From the NCBI GenBank assembly GCA_943914115.1, contig CALUAU010000045.1:1-14450 (forward strand): 14,450 bases of DNA, read 5' to 3'. The notes below the pieces were generated by a model. The model worked only from the letters and a program-made list of their open reading frames with translations. It was not told the DNA's origin and searched no databases. This DNA is from an uncultured Microbacteriaceae bacterium (GTDB taxonomy: Bacteria; Actinomycetota; Actinomycetes; Actinomycetales; Microbacteriaceae). Shown here in pieces: positions 1 to 6,155 of this stretch (position 1 is the first letter of the stretch; every line of letters starts with the position of its first letter). The position numbers and the translations under genes were made by a program.

Positions 1-63
1 CGGCGCCGCAGCGGCGTGGGTGCGGCGTAGCGGCGGTGGGGTGGCTACGGCGCCGCAGCGGCG
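1..63. repeat. 16-bp direct repeat upstream of dacB
   Basis: The sequence CGGCGCCGCAGCGGCG occurs at 1-16 and again, identical, at 48-63. The bases between are also rich in GGCGG/GCGGCG words, so this is low-complexity GC-rich DNA. It may be the tail of an upstream gene cut by the window edge, but no coding claim is made. No function can be assigned. Confidence 0.6.
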
Positions 64-84
64 CGAGCACGCCACCGCGCCCGA

Positions 85-106
85 TAGGATGCGTGCGGGG
101 AAAGGA
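85..106 (+). promoter_or_regulatory. Possible -10 box and ribosome binding site of dacB
   Basis: A TAGGAT hexamer at 85-90 fits the loose TANNNT -10 pattern of actinobacteria. No convincing -35 box stands 16-18 bp upstream. A purine-rich GGGGAAAGGA at 97-106 lies five bases before the ATG at 112 and supports that start. The ribosome binding site is better supported than the promoter. Confidence 0.35.
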
Positions 107-111
107 CGTTC

Positions 112-1443
112 ATGGTGGATGCGCGGATGATGCGCTGGTTCGGCGGCGCAACGGCGCTGATTGCCGGGCTGTCGCTCGGTGCCGCATCCACACTGATCGT
201 CCCGGCCACCAGCGCTGACGACACCAACACCACACAACCCACGTCGACTCCCGACCCGTCACCACTGCAGCGAGCCGAGTTCCGCCAGTGTTCGCTGCAG
301 CCAGCAATTGACGCGGCCGGCGATCTCACCGTTCACGCCACATTCACCGATGATGCCACCGGGCAGCTGCTTGCCGAACTCCATGACGACGAACCGGTGC
401 CAACCGCATCCGTCATGAAACTCGTCACCGCCGCCACCGCCTACGAGGTGCTCGGCCCCGACTACCGCCTCACCACGCAGGTCGTGCCCGGGATGCAACC
501 TGGCACCGCGGTGCTTATCGGCGGCGGCGACCCGACCCTGCGCTCGGGTGACAGCAGCTACTTCCCCGGCCCCACCGCATCCATCGCAGACCTTGCCGCC
601 CAGCTCGACAACCAGCACATCACCGCTATTGGAATCGACACGAGCCGCTACTCCGGGCCGCAATGGCACCCATCCTGGGAACCTGAAGACCGCACTCTCG
701 GGTATATGTCGCCCATTTCGGCGCTGATGGTCGACGGCGGGCGGGCCGACCCGGCGGCGCAAGAGTCGCCCCGTAGCGAAGATCCTGCAGTCGATGCCGG
801 CGCTGCGTTTGCGGCGCACACTGGCGCACCGTTCGACCCTGCGCTCAAGCCGGCGCCGGGGGCTATGCCGCTGGCAACCGTTGAATCTCCCACGGTTGCC
901 GAACTCGTTGATCTGATGTTGCTCGAGAGCGACAATGTCATCGCCGAGGTGCTCGCGCGCGAAGTGGCGATCGAGCTCGACACCGGCACCGATTTTGATG
1001 CGATTAATCAGGCGCAGCGCCGGGCGCTGCTGTGGCTCGGGATCGATGTGACCGGGTTTGTTGGTGCAGATGGCTCGGGGCTGTCGCGCGACAATCGTGC
1101 ATCCGCCGAAACGATTGATGAGCTGCTACGCGTCGTCAACGCTCATGATGAGCTGGCGCCGATGCTTTCGGGGCTGCCTGAGAGTCAGCGCAGCGGCACC
1201 CTTGAGCGGCGATTTCCCGAGTTGACGGATGGGGTCGTGAGCGCCAAAACCGGGCAGATCACTGAGTCGCTCGGGCTTGCCGGATGGATTGATGTTGACG
1301 GCGGGCGCGTGCGGATGGTGGTGATGGTCACCCGCCCCGCCGGTGATGAGAATGCGCCGCTTTCGGTCGACGTCGATCGGCCGCTACTCGACAATGTGGT
1401 GTCCCGAGCCCAGGAGTGTGGACTGCAGCTGGCCGGGGAATAG
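112..1443 (+). CDS. dacB: D-alanyl-D-alanine carboxypeptidase/endopeptidase, PBP4 type (peptidase S13)
   Basis: This 443-residue exported penicillin-binding protein should remove terminal D-alanine from peptidoglycan stem peptides, or cut cross-links, outside the membrane. All three active-site motifs are visible in order: S100-V-M-K103 with the nucleophilic serine, S273-D-N275, and K379-T-G381. The roughly 170 residues between the first two motifs are typical of the S13 family, which carries inserted domains there. The N-terminus has Arg residues, then a hydrophobic stretch (about residues 10-31) ending in alanines, which fits a signal peptide or anchor, followed by a Thr/Pro/Asp-rich linker. 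The ATG at 112 is favoured by the purine-rich stretch at 97-106; an in-frame ATG at codon 6 is an alternative. The gene is much more GC-rich than the catabolic cluster and is probably ancestral housekeeping. The family call is secure; the exact specificity (carboxy- versus endopeptidase) is not. Confidence 0.93.
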   Translation: MVDARMMRWFGGATALIAGLSLGAASTLIVPATSADDTNTTQPTSTPDPSPLQRAEFRQCSLQPAIDAAGDLTVHATFTDDATGQLLAELHDDEPVPTASVMKLVTAATAYEVLGPDYRLTTQVVPGMQPGTAVLIGGGDPTLRSGDSSYFPGPTASIADLAAQLDNQHITAIGIDTSRYSGPQWHPSWEPEDRTLGYMSPISALMVDGGRADPAAQESPRSEDPAVDAGAAFAAHTGAPFDPALKPAPGAMPLATVESPTVAELVDLMLLESDNVIAEVLAREVAIELDTGTDFDAINQAQRRALLWLGIDVTGFVGADGSGLSRDNRASAETIDELLRVVNAHDELAPMLSGLPESQRSGTLERRFPELTDGVVSAKTGQITESLGLAGWIDVDGGRVRMVVMVTRPAGDENAPLSVDVDRPLLDNVVSRAQECGLQLAGE

Positions 1444-1477
1444 GCTGCTGCTCTTGTCTTGTAGGTGTGCTGCGGAT

Positions 1478-1570
1478 TTTTGTTTCCTGCGATCAGAATT
1501 TTGGCTGCAAAAACAGCGTTTTTATGTGTTCTGGCACCTAAAACCGTAGTTTTGCAGCCAGGAAACAAAT
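1478..1570. repeat. Large imperfect inverted repeat downstream of dacB
   Basis: Two nested pairs of arms face each other. The outer arms are TTTGTTTCCTG (1479-1489) and CAGGAAACAAA (1559-1569). The inner arms run 1503-1528 and 1535-1559, both beginning or ending with GGCTGC/GCAGCC, around a six-base loop. Each inner arm is itself a small palindrome: AAAAAC-agc-GTTTTT at 1509-1523 and AAAAC-cgta-GTTTT at 1540-1553. It starts about 35 bp after the dacB stop, between two convergent genes, so it could serve as a bidirectional terminator. Its architecture also resembles a small mobile or REP-like palindromic element. No transposase is nearby. Confidence 0.7.
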
Positions 1571-1610
1571 CTCCCGTCTGAACTGCAGCCAGGAAACAAA
1601 TTTCTGCAGT
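1554..1610. repeat. 17-bp direct repeat with flanking inverted heptamers
   Basis: GCAGCCAGGAAACAAAT occurs at 1554-1570 and again, identical, at 1585-1601, offset by 31 bp. Its AGGAAACAAA part is also present inverted at 1479-1488, so there are three related copies in about 125 bp. The second copy is bracketed by ACTGCAG (1582-1588) and CTGCAGT (1604-1610), which are reverse complements of each other. Together with the large palindrome this looks like a composite intergenic repeat family. Confidence 0.7.
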
Positions 1611-1620
1611 GAGGCAGAGG

Positions 1621-1656
1621 TGCGCGCTGGGGCTGGGATGCGCGCTGGGGCTGGGA
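1621..1656. repeat. 18-bp tandem duplication (two perfect units)
   Basis: TGCGCGCTGGGGCTGGGA occurs at 1621-1638 and 1639-1656 without interruption. Degenerate GGGCTGGG and GAGCTGGGATGCAG words continue to about 1705. This is a short G-rich tandem array in the gap between dacB and the Pr6Pr gene; no coding potential is evident. It probably arose by slippage. Confidence 0.75.
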
Positions 1657-1740
1657 TGCAGGCACGCGGGGCTGGGCGTGGAGCTGGGATGCAGAATGCA
1701 GGCTGGTGGGTGACTCCTCGGCCCCGCTTTATTTGCGCGT

Positions 1741-2436
1741 TTATCGGCGATTGCGGTGCGCCAACCAGGCACGCAAATTACCGAGTAGGTGCAGGATGAG
1801 CGACACCGCCAGGAACGCGACGACGACATATCCCATCATCCCCATCACCCGGCCCCAGCCACCGTCGAGGGTGGGATCGAGGAACTTGTAGGGATACCAG
1901 CCGGCGATCGCGCCGCGAATCCAGGTGTAGGTGAGCCACGCGATCGGCAGCAAAAGCCATACAAGCGGCCGCCACCAGCGGGCGCGGCGCGTCGTGGTAA
2001 TCAGCAGCCACCCGAGTAGTGCCGCGACGGGGGCGACCCGGTGGGCGACGATGTTGTGCCACGGCAGATCCCAGCGCGCGAACTCGCCGGGTTCGGCCAC
2101 GAGCACTGCGTAGATGATGCCCGTCATCACCATCATGAATGTGAGCATGCCGCGCAGATCATCCCACCACACCGGTAGCTTCTTGCGCGTCGAAACCGCG
2201 CCGATTACGCACGCGATGCCGAACAGTGCGTTCGACACGTTTGTGAAGTGCGAGAGCGTTTGAATGAGCGTGTTATCGGATGCGCCGGTGGCAGCTCGCC
2301 ACGCGTTGTACACCACCGAGGCGATTGCGAGCCCACCGATCACCAGCCGCAGCAGCCGGATCCACGACCGATCGGGATGCAGCGCGTTATTGAGCTTCGG
2401 AGCACGGTTTACTGCGGGAAGTGTTCGCGACGGCAT
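1741..2436 (-). CDS. Pr6Pr-type six-helix integral membrane protein
   Basis: This 231-residue membrane protein has about six hydrophobic segments, near residues 28-46, 66-82, 97-113, 131-147, 157-175 and 197-218. Recognisable family landmarks are FTNVSN (64-69) at the start of helix 2, a conserved histidine region H127...HRVAPV (132-137), and Y-P-Y-K-F-L-D (181-187) between helices 5 and 6. These fit the Pr6Pr (FAR-17a/AIG1-like) family of actinobacterial membrane proteins, which has no settled biochemical role. The ATG at 2434-2436 has no clear Shine-Dalgarno sequence, so the message may be leaderless or the gene may be read through from the SDR gene 27 bp upstream on the same strand. Its base composition is as GC-rich as dacB and unlike the SDR gene, so shared function with the catabolic cluster is doubtful. 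Confidence 0.8.
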   Translation of the reverse strand: MPSRTLPAVNRAPKLNNALHPDRSWIRLLRLVIGGLAIASVVYNAWRAATGASDNTLIQTLSHFTNVSNALFGIACVIGAVSTRKKLPVWWDDLRGMLTFMMVMTGIIYAVLVAEPGEFARWDLPWHNIVAHRVAPVAALLGWLLITTTRRARWWRPLVWLLLPIAWLTYTWIRGAIAGWYPYKFLDPTLDGGWGRVMGMMGYVVVAFLAVSLILHLLGNLRAWLAHRNRR

Positions 2437-2438
2437 GA

Positions 2439-2460
2439 CAGACAGTCTGGCACGGGTGCC
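2439..2460. promoter_or_regulatory. Two adjacent small inverted repeats between SDR and Pr6Pr genes
   Basis: CAGAC-a-GTCTG (2439-2449) is followed directly by GGCAC-gg-GTGCC (2449-2460). They fill the 27-bp gap between the stop of the upstream SDR gene and the start of the Pr6Pr gene. They could be a weak terminator or an operator for Pr6Pr. There is no T-run on either strand, so intrinsic termination is not well supported. Confidence 0.35.
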
Positions 2461-2463
2461 GGG

Positions 2464-3207
2464 TCAGCCGGCCATGTACAGGCCGCCGTTCACGTCGATT
2501 TGGGCGCCGCTGATAAATGACGAGCGTTGAGACAGAAGATAGGTGACAGCATCGGCGACTTCGCCCGGGTGGCCGAGTCGTCCCAGTGGGGTTGCACGTT
2601 CTAGCTCGCCGTCCGATGCGGCAACAAGATCGTTAGTCATGGGTGATTCGATGATTCCTGGGGCCACAGCATTCGCTCGAATCCCTCGATGTCCGAACTC
2701 GATGGCGATGGTGCGCATGAATGAGACGATCGCCCCTTTTGTGGCTGCATAGTGGGCGTGATTTCGCGACCCGCGTTCGCCGGCAATCGAAGCAAAATAA
2801 ACCAGTGACGCATTGTCTCTCAGGTGGGGGAGTAGCGTCGAAGTCAGGGTGGCTACGGCGTCGAGATTGATCGAGATCGTGGTTTGCCACTGCTCCGTGG
2901 TCATTTCTGCAAATGGATGTGCGACGTAGATTCCAGCAGCAGGAGCAAAACCATCCACCCCGCCAAGTTGCGCTGCTGCGGCCGCAATTGCTCGCTGAGT
3001 TTCGGGAAGCCGAACGTCTCCGCCCACGGTGAGCACGGTTCTACCGTTGACTTGAGCTTCGGAAGCAAATGATTCGAGACTTGATTCATCGAGTTCGTGA
3101 AGGACGAGATTCGCGCCCTCCTCGAACAGCCGCTGGGCGAGTTCACGTCCAATTGCGCCGGCGGCTCCGGTGACGACGATGTTCTTATCTTTGAGATGAA
3201 GGTCCAT
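2464..3207 (-). CDS. Short-chain dehydrogenase/reductase (classical SDR)
   Basis: This 247-residue NAD(P)-dependent oxidoreductase is the second gene of the leftward pair. The cofactor fold begins with T13-G-A-A-G17-A-I-G20, and acidic residues near the end of strand 2 (E38, D40) suggest NAD(H) rather than NADP(H). D64 sits in the usual adenine-contacting position. The catalytic set is complete: N114, S140, Y153 and K157. The usual NNAG motif reads P-A-A-G here (89-92). The C-terminus (SGAQIDVNGG) is standard for the FabG-like group. AAAGGA (plus-strand 3215-3220, read on the minus strand) lies seven bases before the ATG at 3207 and fixes the start. The other SDR gene lies only 18 bp upstream, so they are probably co-transcribed. 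It probably oxidises a secondary alcohol on the compound handled by the cluster; the substrate is unknown. Confidence 0.9.
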   Translation of the reverse strand: MDLHLKDKNIVVTGAAGAIGRELAQRLFEEGANLVLHELDESSLESFASEAQVNGRTVLTVGGDVRLPETQRAIAAAAAQLGGVDGFAPAAGIYVAHPFAEMTTEQWQTTISINLDAVATLTSTLLPHLRDNASLVYFASIAGERGSRNHAHYAATKGAIVSFMRTIAIEFGHRGIRANAVAPGIIESPMTNDLVAASDGELERATPLGRLGHPGEVADAVTYLLSQRSSFISGAQIDVNGGLYMAG

Positions 3208-3225
3208 GTCGGGTTCCTTTGTCGG

Positions 3226-3999
3226 CTATTCGTACCAGTTGCCGTCGATCGAGAGGCCGCCGTCAACGCGAAGTGTGTGTCCTGTGATGTAGGAAGCATC
3301 GTTGGAGAGCAGCCAAATGATTGGCTTGGCAATTTCTTGGGGTGAAGCGAAGCGGCCCAGGGGAGTGCGGTCGGTAATTGGTTTGGTTTGCAGTTTTCCT
3401 GCCGCGGCGAGGTCGTCGGTGAATGGGGTAGTGACGTACCCGGGAGCGACTGTGTTCGCCCGGATTCCATCGGGTGCCCACTCCACGGCAAGGGATCGGG
3501 TGAAGCCCTCGATAGCGGTTTTGGCGGTGTTGTAGCTCGCCCGTTTCGGCATGCCGAGCGCGCTCGCGATCGATGAAATAGTCACGATTGAGCCTGGTTC
3601 ATCTTGGCGTAGCAACTCGTACGCAGCGCGACACACCCGCATCGTGCCGTGGAGGTGGACGTCGATGAGCGACAGCCAATCGTCGTCGGTCATTTCCGCT
3701 GTCGCGACGGGGCGAGAAATACCAGCGCAAGCAACGAGCGCGGCGAGCGAGCCCTCAGTGGCTGCTATGTCGGCGAATGCCGCGTTGACTTCAGCGGTGC
3801 TGGTGATATCGACTTGAATACAGCGAGTCCTTTCCGCCAGATTCTGCGGAAGCTCAGCCATCGCGGATACGTTGCGGTCAAGGATGACCACCTGTGCGGA
3901 TGGGTCGGATTGAAGCCAGGTTTCAGCCACGGCGCGACCAATCCCGCTGCTGCCGCCGGTAATCACTGCAGTGCGTTTTGGAGTGTTTATGCTGCCCAC
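3226..3999 (-). CDS. Short-chain dehydrogenase/reductase (classical SDR), divergent from the GntR gene
   Basis: With the GTG start at 3999 the protein has 257 residues. This start is chosen because GAGGTG (plus-strand 4004-4009, read on the minus strand) lies four bases upstream. A longer reading from TTG at 4011 adds four residues and would have this ribosome site inside it. Numbered from the GTG, the Rossmann motif is T14-G-G-S-S-G19-I-G21 and D41 ends strand 2, which indicates NAD(H). The active site has S143, Y156 and K160. The position normally held by the catalytic asparagine (as in NLxG) is histidine, H115 in V-H-L-H-G. It is FabG/glucose-dehydrogenase-like overall and distinct from the neighbouring SDR. 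It is the first gene of the leftward unit and its promoter overlaps the palindromic operator at 4078-4093. The substrate is unknown. Confidence 0.88.
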   Translation of the reverse strand: MGSINTPKRTAVITGGSSGIGRAVAETWLQSDPSAQVVILDRNVSAMAELPQNLAERTRCIQVDITSTAEVNAAFADIAATEGSLAALVACAGISRPVATAEMTDDDWLSLIDVHLHGTMRVCRAAYELLRQDEPGSIVTISSIASALGMPKRASYNTAKTAIEGFTRSLAVEWAPDGIRANTVAPGYVTTPFTDDLAAAGKLQTKPITDRTPLGRFASPQEIAKPIIWLLSNDASYITGHTLRVDGGLSIDGNWYE

Positions 4000-4041
4000 T
4001 TGACACCTCAATGTCTAGAACGGGTAGCAGTGGAGTCAACG

Positions 4042-4071
4042 TCGACCTCACTGCCTTTCCCACGACACAAT
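4042..4071 (+). promoter_or_regulatory. Possible promoter of the GntR-family gene
   Basis: TCGACC (4042-4047) and CACAAT (4066-4071) are spaced 18 bp apart. Transcription would start near 4078, exactly at the edge of the palindromic operator, which would allow autorepression. Both boxes are imperfect matches. GAGG at 4105-4108 lies seven bases before the ATG at 4116 and serves as ribosome site. Confidence 0.35.
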
Positions 4072-4095
4072 AGGTAAGTTTTGGATCCAAAACAA
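4067..4095 (-). promoter_or_regulatory. Promoter for the leftward SDR pair
   Basis: On the minus strand TTGTTT (plus 4090-4095) and TATTGT (plus 4067-4072) are separated by exactly 17 bp, a good -35/-10 pair. The palindrome at 4078-4093 covers the spacer and part of the -35 box, so a bound regulator should block it. The position is right for the SDR start at 3999. This is inferred from sequence only. Confidence 0.5.
4078..4093. promoter_or_regulatory. Palindromic operator O1 (GTTTTGGATCCAAAAC)
   Basis: This is a perfect 16-bp palindrome in the 116-bp divergent region between the leftward SDR and the GntR-family gene. It shares the ten-base core TTGGATCCAA with a second perfect palindrome at 4803-4820. 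Its overlap with the predicted promoters on both strands is what one expects of the binding site of the adjacent FCD-type GntR regulator. The pairing with that regulator is inferred from position, not from a known motif. Confidence 0.7.
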
Positions 4096-4115
4096 GCCAT
4101 GAGTGAGGTTGAGTA

Positions 4116-4820
4116 ATGAACGATGGGTTGGTCAACGGTTCGCTGTTTAACGGCGCCAGTGAGACCGCGCGTGTGGTGCATGAGCTGCGCGAGCTTATTC
4201 TTCGAGGTGAGTTCAGGCCGGGTGCCCGACTGGGTCAAGAGATGCTTGCAAAACGTTTCCAAGCAAGTCGAATGCCTGTGCGAGCGGCGCTGCAGCAGCT
4301 CGAACGAGAAGAGCTGGTGACGATTGTTCCGAACTCTGGCGCTTGGGTGGCTCGGATGGATGCGGAACAAATCAATGCGATCTATCGGTTGCGAGAGGTG
4401 ATCGAACCACTTGTTGTGCGAACGAGTCTGCCGAACCTCACTGCTGAGCAGATTGCACGCATACATGAGCTTGGTGATCGCGTCGACGAGGTGACCGAGA
4501 ACCCTGGCAGGTTTGATGAGTTCATGGTTCTTGAACGACAGTTTCACATCGCGACGTTCGCGGGTGCCAACTTCCCCGGCTATCGCGACCGGGTCGAGCA
4601 ACTCTGGAACCGAACCCAATTTTCGCGGGGTACGGTGGCATGTCGATTCACAGCCGCCGACTGGGCTTGTACTCGCGCAGACCATCACCTCATGCGCTAC
4701 TACATCGACAACCGTGACGCTGACGCGCTCGGCGAGATCGTTAGACTGCATATTCGTCGCACCCGGCGATTGGGTGAACAGCGCGAACTACTCAAAGATC
4801 GGTCAATTGGATCCAATTGA
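4116..4820 (+). CDS. GntR-family transcriptional regulator, FCD (FadR-like) subfamily
   Basis: This 234-residue regulator has an N-terminal winged helix-turn-helix (about residues 16-80), with the family pattern L-x-LILRGEFRPGARL and the recognition region ASRMPVRAALQQLEREELV (50-68). A helical FCD ligand domain follows (about 86-215). Likely metal or ligand residues of the FCD pocket are E140, H144, H190 or H191, and H212. Regulators of this type usually release DNA when a small carboxylic acid binds, which fits control of a hydroxyacid-type catabolic cluster. It lies between the leftward SDR pair and the rightward operon, and palindromes with one core flank it. GAGG at 4105-4108 supports the ATG at 4116. 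Its last six codons coincide exactly with the second palindrome. The ligand is unknown. Confidence 0.92.
   Translation: MNDGLVNGSLFNGASETARVVHELRELILRGEFRPGARLGQEMLAKRFQASRMPVRAALQQLEREELVTIVPNSGAWVARMDAEQINAIYRLREVIEPLVVRTSLPNLTAEQIARIHELGDRVDEVTENPGRFDEFMVLERQFHIATFAGANFPGYRDRVEQLWNRTQFSRGTVACRFTAADWACTRADHHLMRYYIDNRDADALGEIVRLHIRRTRRLGEQRELLKDRSIGSN
4803..4820. promoter_or_regulatory. Palindromic operator O2 (TCAATTGGATCCAATTGA), inside the regulator's 3' end
   Basis: This is a perfect 18-bp palindrome with core TTGGATCCAA, identical over the core to O1. It consists exactly of codons S-I-G-S-N-stop of the GntR-family gene. It ends one base before a TTGACA -35 box, so a bound regulator would touch RNA polymerase of the downstream operon promoter. 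Activation from an upstream-adjacent site or repression by steric block are both possible. Confidence 0.7.
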
Positions 4821-4821
4821 G

Positions 4822-4850
4822 TTGACATCGCGTTCCATGCCCCGTACTCT
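4822..4850 (+). promoter_or_regulatory. Promoter of the rightward catabolic/transport operon
   Basis: A perfect TTGACA -35 (4822-4827) and TACTCT -10 (4845-4850) are spaced exactly 17 bp. This is the best promoter in the window. Transcription would begin near 4857, leaving a leader of about 75 bases before the ATG at 4933. Confidence 0.65.
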
Positions 4851-4890
4851 CGCAGTCAACGAACTCCCGAAGATCGTGTTAGTGCAATGA

Positions 4891-4911
4891 AGCACCGGTG
4901 CTGAACAGCAC
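4891..4911 (+). other. Overlapping hairpins in the operon leader
   Basis: AGCACCGGTGCT at 4891-4902 is a perfect 12-bp palindrome. Its right half also pairs with the next bases: GTGCT-gaac-AGCAC at 4898-4911. The two folds exclude each other, and both end about ten bases before the GAGG ribosome site at 4921-4924. This could be a dimeric protein site or a simple translational control element, or chance. Confidence 0.3.
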
Positions 4912-4932
4912 CCAATGAGAGAGGCATTGACA

Positions 4933-6129
4933 ATGACGTCAACCAGCTGGTGGCCCTCAGCCACTCAATCGTCAACTTTCTTGGCTCCGCATCTTGTGGC
5001 TGGCGGGGCTGGAAGCGCGCGAAACCTTGCCCCGCTCCTGCGCAATGAGCTGCGCATCAGCACTGGAACGGTTTTTCTGGCAGTCGATGACGCAGTGGAG
5101 GCGGCCGGGCTTATTTCGCCAATTGTTGAAGCTCTTGAAGCGGGCGGTTTTGAAGTAATCCAGCGCGGTGGGTTCGGGGCAGAGCCCGTAGACGAGATCG
5201 TTGACGCTGCTGCTGCTGAGGCTCGAAGCCGTGACGTTGCAGTTGTGGTTGGCGTTGGCGGCGGTTCAGTGCTCGACTCGGCAAAACTTATTGCTCTCTT
5301 GCTTCGCAACGAAGGGGGTTCGGCAGATTGGGTGGGCTCAGTCGCACCAGGAACTGAAGTAGCTCCACTGCTACTCGTCCCAACCACTTGCGGAACCGGT
5401 TCAGAAACGACAAATATCGCGATGGTCACTGTCGCAGGCAACAAACGCGCTTCGGTGTGCTCCGGCTATGTGCCGCCAGTTGCCGTGCTCGACCCAGAGC
5501 TAATTGCAAGCTTGCCGCCCAAGGTGATTGCGGCTACCGGTATGGATGCGCTTGCACATGCCGTCGAATCTCTGATGTCAACGCAGGCCTCGATGCTTTC
5601 GGCGCATGCCTCATTCCATGCGATGGAACTGCTCATTGGAAACCTCGAACGAGCTGTCGCAGGCGATAAAGAGGCATTGGCATACACACTCTGGGGCGCT
5701 CACCTGGGCGGCCAGTCACTCAATGCTGGTGTGGTTCTGGGCCACTCAATGGCGTATAGCTTTGCCCACGCGACGCCGATGCCGCACGGGGTTTCCTGCG
5801 CGCTTGCACTCCCATATTGCATCGCCTTCAACCAAAACATTGATTCGCGGCTGGCTGAACGAATTGCGTTTGCTCTGACAGCAGGTAAGTCCGACTCGCT
5901 TCGCGAAGCAGCCCAGGAAGTTCAAGACCTAGCACGTCGAATCGGGCTGCCCACGACATACGCCGAAGCTCGTATCGATCCATCGCGTTCGGATGAACTC
6001 GCGGCATACTGCGCAGCGCAGTATCCCCGCCCCACGAACCCAGAGGGGATGGATGCAGAACGACTGCAAATTTTGTTCTCGGCGGTTGAAACCGGTGACC
6101 TGGACCTCGCGTTCAGCGCGACTGCATAG
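4933..6129 (+). CDS. Iron-containing (group III) alcohol dehydrogenase
   Basis: This 398-residue NAD(P)-dependent alcohol dehydrogenase of the Fe-ADH/FucO-like superfamily should interconvert a primary alcohol and its aldehyde. The cofactor domain shows G109-G-G-S112-V-L-D-S-A-K118 and T151-T-C-G-T-G-S-E158. The four metal ligands are all present with family spacing: D205 and H209 (in MDALAH), H271 (in LGHSMAY) and H285 (in MPHG). The ATG at 4933 is preferred over the in-frame ATG at 4915 because GAGG at 4921-4924 sits eight bases before it, while the upstream ATG has no ribosome site. It is the first gene of the rightward operon and precedes the aldehyde dehydrogenase by 26 bases, so they probably act in sequence (alcohol to aldehyde to acid). 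Subfamily alternatives such as 4-hydroxybutyrate dehydrogenase or maleylacetate reductase cannot be separated by eye. Confidence 0.92.
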   Translation: MTSTSWWPSATQSSTFLAPHLVAGGAGSARNLAPLLRNELRISTGTVFLAVDDAVEAAGLISPIVEALEAGGFEVIQRGGFGAEPVDEIVDAAAAEARSRDVAVVVGVGGGSVLDSAKLIALLLRNEGGSADWVGSVAPGTEVAPLLLVPTTCGTGSETTNIAMVTVAGNKRASVCSGYVPPVAVLDPELIASLPPKVIAATGMDALAHAVESLMSTQASMLSAHASFHAMELLIGNLERAVAGDKEALAYTLWGAHLGGQSLNAGVVLGHSMAYSFAHATPMPHGVSCALALPYCIAFNQNIDSRLAERIAFALTAGKSDSLREAAQEVQDLARRIGLPTTYAEARIDPSRSDELAAYCAAQYPRPTNPEGMDAERLQILFSAVETGDLDLAFSATA

Positions 6130-6155
6130 TGGCGGAATCGGAGAGGGGTATTGAT

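Noticed and set aside
259..819. Long open frame on the minus strand inside dacB (about 186 codons)
   Set aside because: It lies fully antisense to a gene with all three PBP active-site motifs; GC-rich codon use produces such mirror frames. No ribosome site or recognisable protein pattern.
1478..1610. CRISPR array
   Set aside because: Only two identical 17-bp units with a 14-bp gap and one inverted copy; no regular spacers and no cas genes.
1185..1829. Minus-strand frame of 214 codons across the dacB end and the repeat region
   Set aside because: It crosses the palindromes and tandem repeats and gives low-complexity Ser/Pro/His runs, typical of translated repeat DNA.
2464..4011. The two leftward SDR genes as a recent tandem duplication
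   Set aside because: The proteins differ widely outside the SDR motifs (N-termini, NNAG region, active-site asparagine, C-termini), so they are distinct family members rather than fresh copies.
4008..4751. Minus-strand frame of 247 codons opposite the GntR gene
   Set aside because: It is antisense to a clear GntR/FCD gene and covers the divergent promoter region; its translation shows no domain pattern.
4915..4932. Upstream ATG (4915) as start of the alcohol dehydrogenase
   Set aside because: No ribosome site precedes it, and the GAGG that serves the ATG at 4933 would lie inside the coding sequence.
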